NCBI GenBank assembly: GCA_963774765.1
Contig: CAVZGP010000011.1
Location: 1 to 64,000, forward strand
DNA from: Sva-07 sp963774765
GTDB lineage: Bacteria; Actinomycetota; Acidimicrobiia; Acidimicrobiales; Ilumatobacteraceae
DNA length: 64,000 bases
Reading direction: 5' to 3'
Numbering within the stretch: the stretch's first letter is position 1; every line of letters begins with the position of its first letter. Positions 61,405-64,000 of the stretch are shown here, piece by piece. The notes under the pieces are model-generated. The model saw only the letters and a list, made by a program, of their open reading frames with translations, was not told the DNA's origin and ran no database searches. The position numbers were made by a program, and so were the translations under genes.

Positions 61405-62607
61405 TCACCTCCGGCGGGATCGGGTCAGGCGTTGCCACGCGGTCCTGCCGGCGATCACCGTGCGGTGCAAGTCGCCTGCAGGGTCGACGATCGTCAGGTC
61501 GGCTCTGGCGCCGGCGCGGATGCGGCCTCGGTCGGTGAGGCCGAGCAGATCCGCCGGCGTGGTGGTGACCGTGGCGAGGGCATCGGCGAGCGAGCAGTCG
61601 GTGAACGACATGAGGTTCCTGACGGCCCTGTCGAGTTCGAGTGCGCTCCCCGCAAGCACGCCGTCGACGGTCCGCACGCCGGTTTCGTCGTGGACGATCT
61701 CGAACCCGCCGATGTTGAACCGGCCGTAGGGCGCTCCGAGCGCGGGGGAGGCGTCGGACACCAGTGACATCCGTTGCGGGCCGAGTGACCTCCACGCCAT
61801 CGCGACGGCAACCGGATCGACGTGGATGCCGTCGCAGATCACGCCGACGACTACCGAGTCGTCGGCGAGCACCGCTCCGATCGGGCCAGGAGAGCGGTGG
61901 CCGAACGGTGCCATCGCGTTGAACAGGTGGGTCACGTACGACACGCCCGCCGATCGGGCGGCGGTGAAGTTGGATGGCGACATCGCCGTGTGACCGGCCG
62001 AGATGGCCACGCCGGCAGCGGCCAACGATTCGACGACGTCGAGTGCACGCTCGAGTTCGGGTGCAAGCGTGACGAGCGAGACGACACCCGACGACGTCCA
62101 CGACTCGATCTCGTCGAGCAGCGCTGCGGGGTCGGCGGCGAAACGAGGCACGTGCGCTCCGAGGTGGTTGCGCGAGATCATCGGGCCTTCGAAGTGGAGC
62201 CCGAGCGGAGCCGCCATCGGCCGTTCCATGCTGGCGTCGCGCAACCGCTGCATCGCCGCAATCGCAGCGGCACGGGTTGACGCGGGCGCAGTCACCACGG
62301 TGGGCAGGAATGCCGTGACCCCGAAGCGTGGGAGCTCGGCCGCGACGTCCAGAATGCGGTCGGGTTCGCCCGTGATGTCGACACCCCCGGCACCGTTGCA
62401 CTGCAGGTCGATGAACCCCGGAGCGATCACGAGCCCGTCGCAGTCGACGTCACCCGCTCCGAGTTCGCCGGGCGGCGGGTCGATCGCGACGTCGGCGATC
62501 AGGTCCCCGTCGACCACGAGGTCGGCGCGAACGAGTTCACCATCAACGAGCACCTGCCCACCACGGAAGCGATGCCGGGCGGTCGGGTTCTCGTCGGCGA
62601 ATTGCAC
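61405..62607 (-). CDS. nagA: N-acetylglucosamine-6-phosphate deacetylase
   Basis: A 400-residue amidohydrolase. VIAPGFIDLQCNGAGGVDIT (about 60-79) opens the barrel. LGLHFEGPMISRNHLGAHVP (near 138) supplies the metal-binding Glu, SAGHTAMSPSNFTAA and YVTHLFNAMAPFGHR supply the two His, and SLVSDASPALGAP the catalytic Asp. It removes acetyl from GlcNAc-6-P in the cytoplasm during amino-sugar or cell-wall recycling. Length matches the family. nagB and a transporter are not in view. Convergent with the ABC operon. Confidence 0.92.
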   Translation of the reverse strand: MQFADENPTARHRFRGGQVLVDGELVRADLVVDGDLIADVAIDPPPGELGAGDVDCDGLVIAPGFIDLQCNGAGGVDITGEPDRILDVAAELPRFGVTAFLPTVVTAPASTRAAAIAAMQRLRDASMERPMAAPLGLHFEGPMISRNHLGAHVPRFAADPAALLDEIESWTSSGVVSLVTLAPELERALDVVESLAAAGVAISAGHTAMSPSNFTAARSAGVSYVTHLFNAMAPFGHRSPGPIGAVLADDSVVVGVICDGIHVDPVAVAMAWRSLGPQRMSLVSDASPALGAPYGRFNIGGFEIVHDETGVRTVDGVLAGSALELDRAVRNLMSFTDCSLADALATVTTTPADLLGLTDRGRIRAGARADLTIVDPAGDLHRTVIAGRTAWQRLTRSRRR

Positions 62608-62654
62608 CGACGAATCATCGCAGAGCGGCCATGCACCATTCTCTGCGGAATACG

Positions 62655-62682
62655 TCTCAGCCCTTGCATCTCAGCCCTTGCA
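62655..62682. repeat. 14-base perfect tandem duplication tctcagcccttgca
   Basis: Two adjacent identical units. They form the last codons and stop of the zinc-ribbon peptide on the - strand. Confidence 0.9.
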
Positions 62683-62791
62683 ACGTGTATGGCGACGGCC
62701 AGTTCGCCGGGGATCGATCCGGGTGGCCGCAGCCCGAGCAGAATCGACCGGTTCCCTTGTCGTCCCGACCACAGTTGTCGCAGTGCCCCAT
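62657..62791 (-). CDS. 44-residue zinc-ribbon peptide
   Basis: A short frame on the minus strand beginning MGHCDNCGRDDKGTGRFCSG, with CxxC (residues 4-7) and CxxC (18-21) spaced like a zinc ribbon, followed by CGHPDRSPANWPSPYTLQGL. The cysteines, glycines and preceding Arg/Lys residues are as expected for a structural Zn site. It ends in a 14-base tandem duplication that repeats part of its C-terminus. It fills the gap between nagA and the hydrolase gene. Real expression is unproven. Confidence 0.5.
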   Translation of the reverse strand: MGHCDNCGRDDKGTGRFCSGCGHPDRSPANWPSPYTLQGLRCKG

Positions 62792-62873
62792 CGCCTTGTG
62801 TGAACAAGGCAACGGTCAGAGCGCGCGTCTGTTCACGAGAACGTCGGGCCGATCCGCCAGATAGGAAGAAGGC

Positions 62874-64000
62874 ATGGAAGGTTTCGTACATCCCGACTTC
62901 GCTCCGGTGACCGAGAAGGTCCAACAGCTCATGGCGAAGAAGTCAGCGCGCGGCGGCATGGCTGTGGCCGTGTACCACCATGGCGAGCTCGTCGTCGATG
63001 CATGGACCGGTGTGCGGGACGCGGCGGGAACGCCGTGGACACGCGACACGATGTCGATGAGCTTCTCCACCACCAAGGGCGTGGTGGCGACCATCGTGCA
63101 GCGCCTCGTCGATCAGGGTCTGCTCGACTACGACGTCCCGGTCGCCACGTACTGGCCCGAGTTCGCCACCGCCGGCAAGGACACGATCACGCTGCGGCAT
63201 CTCCTGACACACCAGGCGGCTCTCCACGATGTGCGGGCGATCGCCGGTTCGGCCGAGGACCTCATCAACTGGGAGCACATGACGAAGCTCCTCGCCGAGG
63301 CCGAACCGAAGTGGGACGTCGGCACGCGTTCCGCGTACCACGCCCTCACGTACGGATACCTCGTCGGTGAGGTGATCCGTCGGGTCACCGGGCTCACGGT
63401 GAACGAGGCCCTGCAGCGCGAGATCGTCGGGCCGCTCGGCCTCAGCGGCATGTTCATCGGCGCGCCCGCGGCCGTGCGCGGCGACATCGCCGAACAACTC
63501 GTCGACCCGAAGGCGGTGGCCCGGCTCTTCAAGATGACCAAGACGCTCGCCAAGGTGAAGAGCTTCCAGCCGATGTACCAGGCGTTGGTCGTCGACGACA
63601 TGCTCGACGTGGCCACCACCGATCGCATCCACGACGGCGAGATCCCCGCCGCCAACGGGGTGTTCACCGCTCGGTCTCTCGCCCGGATGTACGCCGCGCT
63701 GGCGACGCCTGACGATTTCGACGGTCCTGCGCTCGTATCGGTCGAGACGCTGCGCGAGGCGACCCGGATCCAGACGACGCTCGGACCGAGCGGAGAAGGC
63801 CGCGCCGGTGAGAAGGTGGGCCGCGACGCCGGCGTCGGGTTCAACATGCGCTGGCGGCTCGGTTACCACCTCGTCGGCACCACCAAGGGAGTGCTCCCGA
63901 AGGCCTTCGGGCACTTCGGGTTCGGTGGCTCCGGCGCCTGGGGCGATCCCGAGTCGGGGCTGGCAGTGGCGATGATCCTCAACCAGGTCGGCGGCACACC
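62874..64000 (+). CDS. beta-lactamase-fold serine hydrolase (EstB-like), 3' end outside window
   Basis: ATG 62,874 preceded by aggaagaa as ribosome site; the frame is open to the window end (375 codons). MEGFVHPDFAPVTEKVQQLM leads to MSFSTTKGVVATIVQRLVDQ, where S-T-T-K near residue 65 is the SxxK nucleophile motif. RHLLTHQAALHDVRA, RSAYHALTYGYLVGEVIRRV (Tyr of the YxN-like motif) and KAFGHFGFGGSGAWGDPESG (the H-x-G triad position) complete the class C beta-lactamase/esterase pattern. No signal peptide, so probably a cytoplasmic esterase rather than a resistance enzyme. Confidence 0.9.
   Translation, partial: MEGFVHPDFAPVTEKVQQLMAKKSARGGMAVAVYHHGELVVDAWTGVRDAAGTPWTRDTMSMSFSTTKGVVATIVQRLVDQGLLDYDVPVATYWPEFATAGKDTITLRHLLTHQAALHDVRAIAGSAEDLINWEHMTKLLAEAEPKWDVGTRSAYHALTYGYLVGEVIRRVTGLTVNEALQREIVGPLGLSGMFIGAPAAVRGDIAEQLVDPKAVARLFKMTKTLAKVKSFQPMYQALVVDDMLDVATTDRIHDGEIPAANGVFTARSLARMYAALATPDDFDGPALVSVETLREATRIQTTLGPSGEGRAGEKVGRDAGVGFNMRWRLGYHLVGTTKGVLPKAFGHFGFGGSGAWGDPESGLAVAMILNQVGGT

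Noticed and set aside
27722..64000. Natural genomic island transferred into the AT-rich host
   Set aside because: There is no mobility gene, attachment site or right-hand boundary; the content is ordinary housekeeping of an actinobacterium and both genes at the join are cut mid-frame.
1..64000. rRNA and tRNA genes
   Set aside because: No rRNA-like conserved blocks or cloverleaf-capable stretches with CCA-type ends were recognised by eye; a tRNAscan/Infernal run would be decisive.

Overview
The window reads as two unrelated genomes joined at about position 27,720. Bases 1 to about 27,720 are strongly AT-rich, with A/T-ending codons, TTG/GTG/ATG starts and repeat-crowded intergenic DNA. The gene content (multi-SLBB export protein, RND pump with a PII-like partner, many small nucleotidyltransferase cassettes) suggests a Bacteroidota/Chlorobiota-type bacterium, perhaps Ignavibacteria. 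From about 27,720 to 64,000 the DNA is strongly GC-rich, with G/C third positions. Its content (WS/DGAT acyltransferase, PlsC-HAD fusion, F420-type LLM oxidoreductase, TldD/TldE, DUF7715-like protein, Thr/Pro-rich lipoproteins) suggests an actinobacterium, perhaps Acidimicrobiia such as Ilumatobacter. Both genes at the join are cut mid-frame (a flippase on the left, a class III aminotransferase on the right), so a chimeric contig is the simplest explanation.

Left part. An RND efflux pump fragment and a PII-like gene (1-1,923) are followed by repeat-filled spacers that carry a nucleotidyltransferase cassette, a GNAT acetyltransferase and a probable outer-membrane protein. From 7,442 to 27,720 lies a surface-polysaccharide locus: SLBB export protein, Wzz-like chain-length protein, flippase, O-antigen ligase/polymerase, asparagine synthase, DegT/PerA-type aminotransferase, GNAT, two glycosyltransferases, a hexapeptide acyltransferase and a second flippase. 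Three more nucleotidyltransferase cassettes, one of them MNT/HEPN, sit inside it. From about 14.4 kb on, most of the long polysaccharide genes carry frameshifts, some at single-base indels and some at short repeat insertions. asnB and the ligase contain repeat-derived segments that are translated in frame.

Right part. In order: class III aminotransferase (cut); YbaY-type lipoprotein and CHAD-CYTH protein; thioredoxin and a fucose-isomerase-like protein; LLM oxidoreductase; a solute-binding lipoprotein with two peptidoglycan-binding repeats and a broken fasciclin tail; HAD-PlsC and WS/DGAT (neutral-lipid synthesis); MOSC protein; HtrA-like protease; methyltransferase; TldE/TldD; a DUF559 protein beside a MocA-family remnant; lipoproteins, a membrane protein and HAD phosphatase; amidase; DsbA-like protein divergent from TesB; SGNH hydrolase; a frameshifted TetR regulator with its operator and a heterodimeric ABC exporter; NagA; a 44-residue zinc-ribbon peptide; and a beta-lactamase-fold serine hydrolase cut by the window end. 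Two families of long perfect or near-perfect palindromes are scattered between these genes.

No rRNA, tRNA, CRISPR array, transposase or origin was recognised. I do not see a single new multi-gene system that I would defend strongly. The observations most worth a second look are the join, the repeat elements inside coding sequence, the two palindrome families of the GC-rich part, and the unusual domain fusions.
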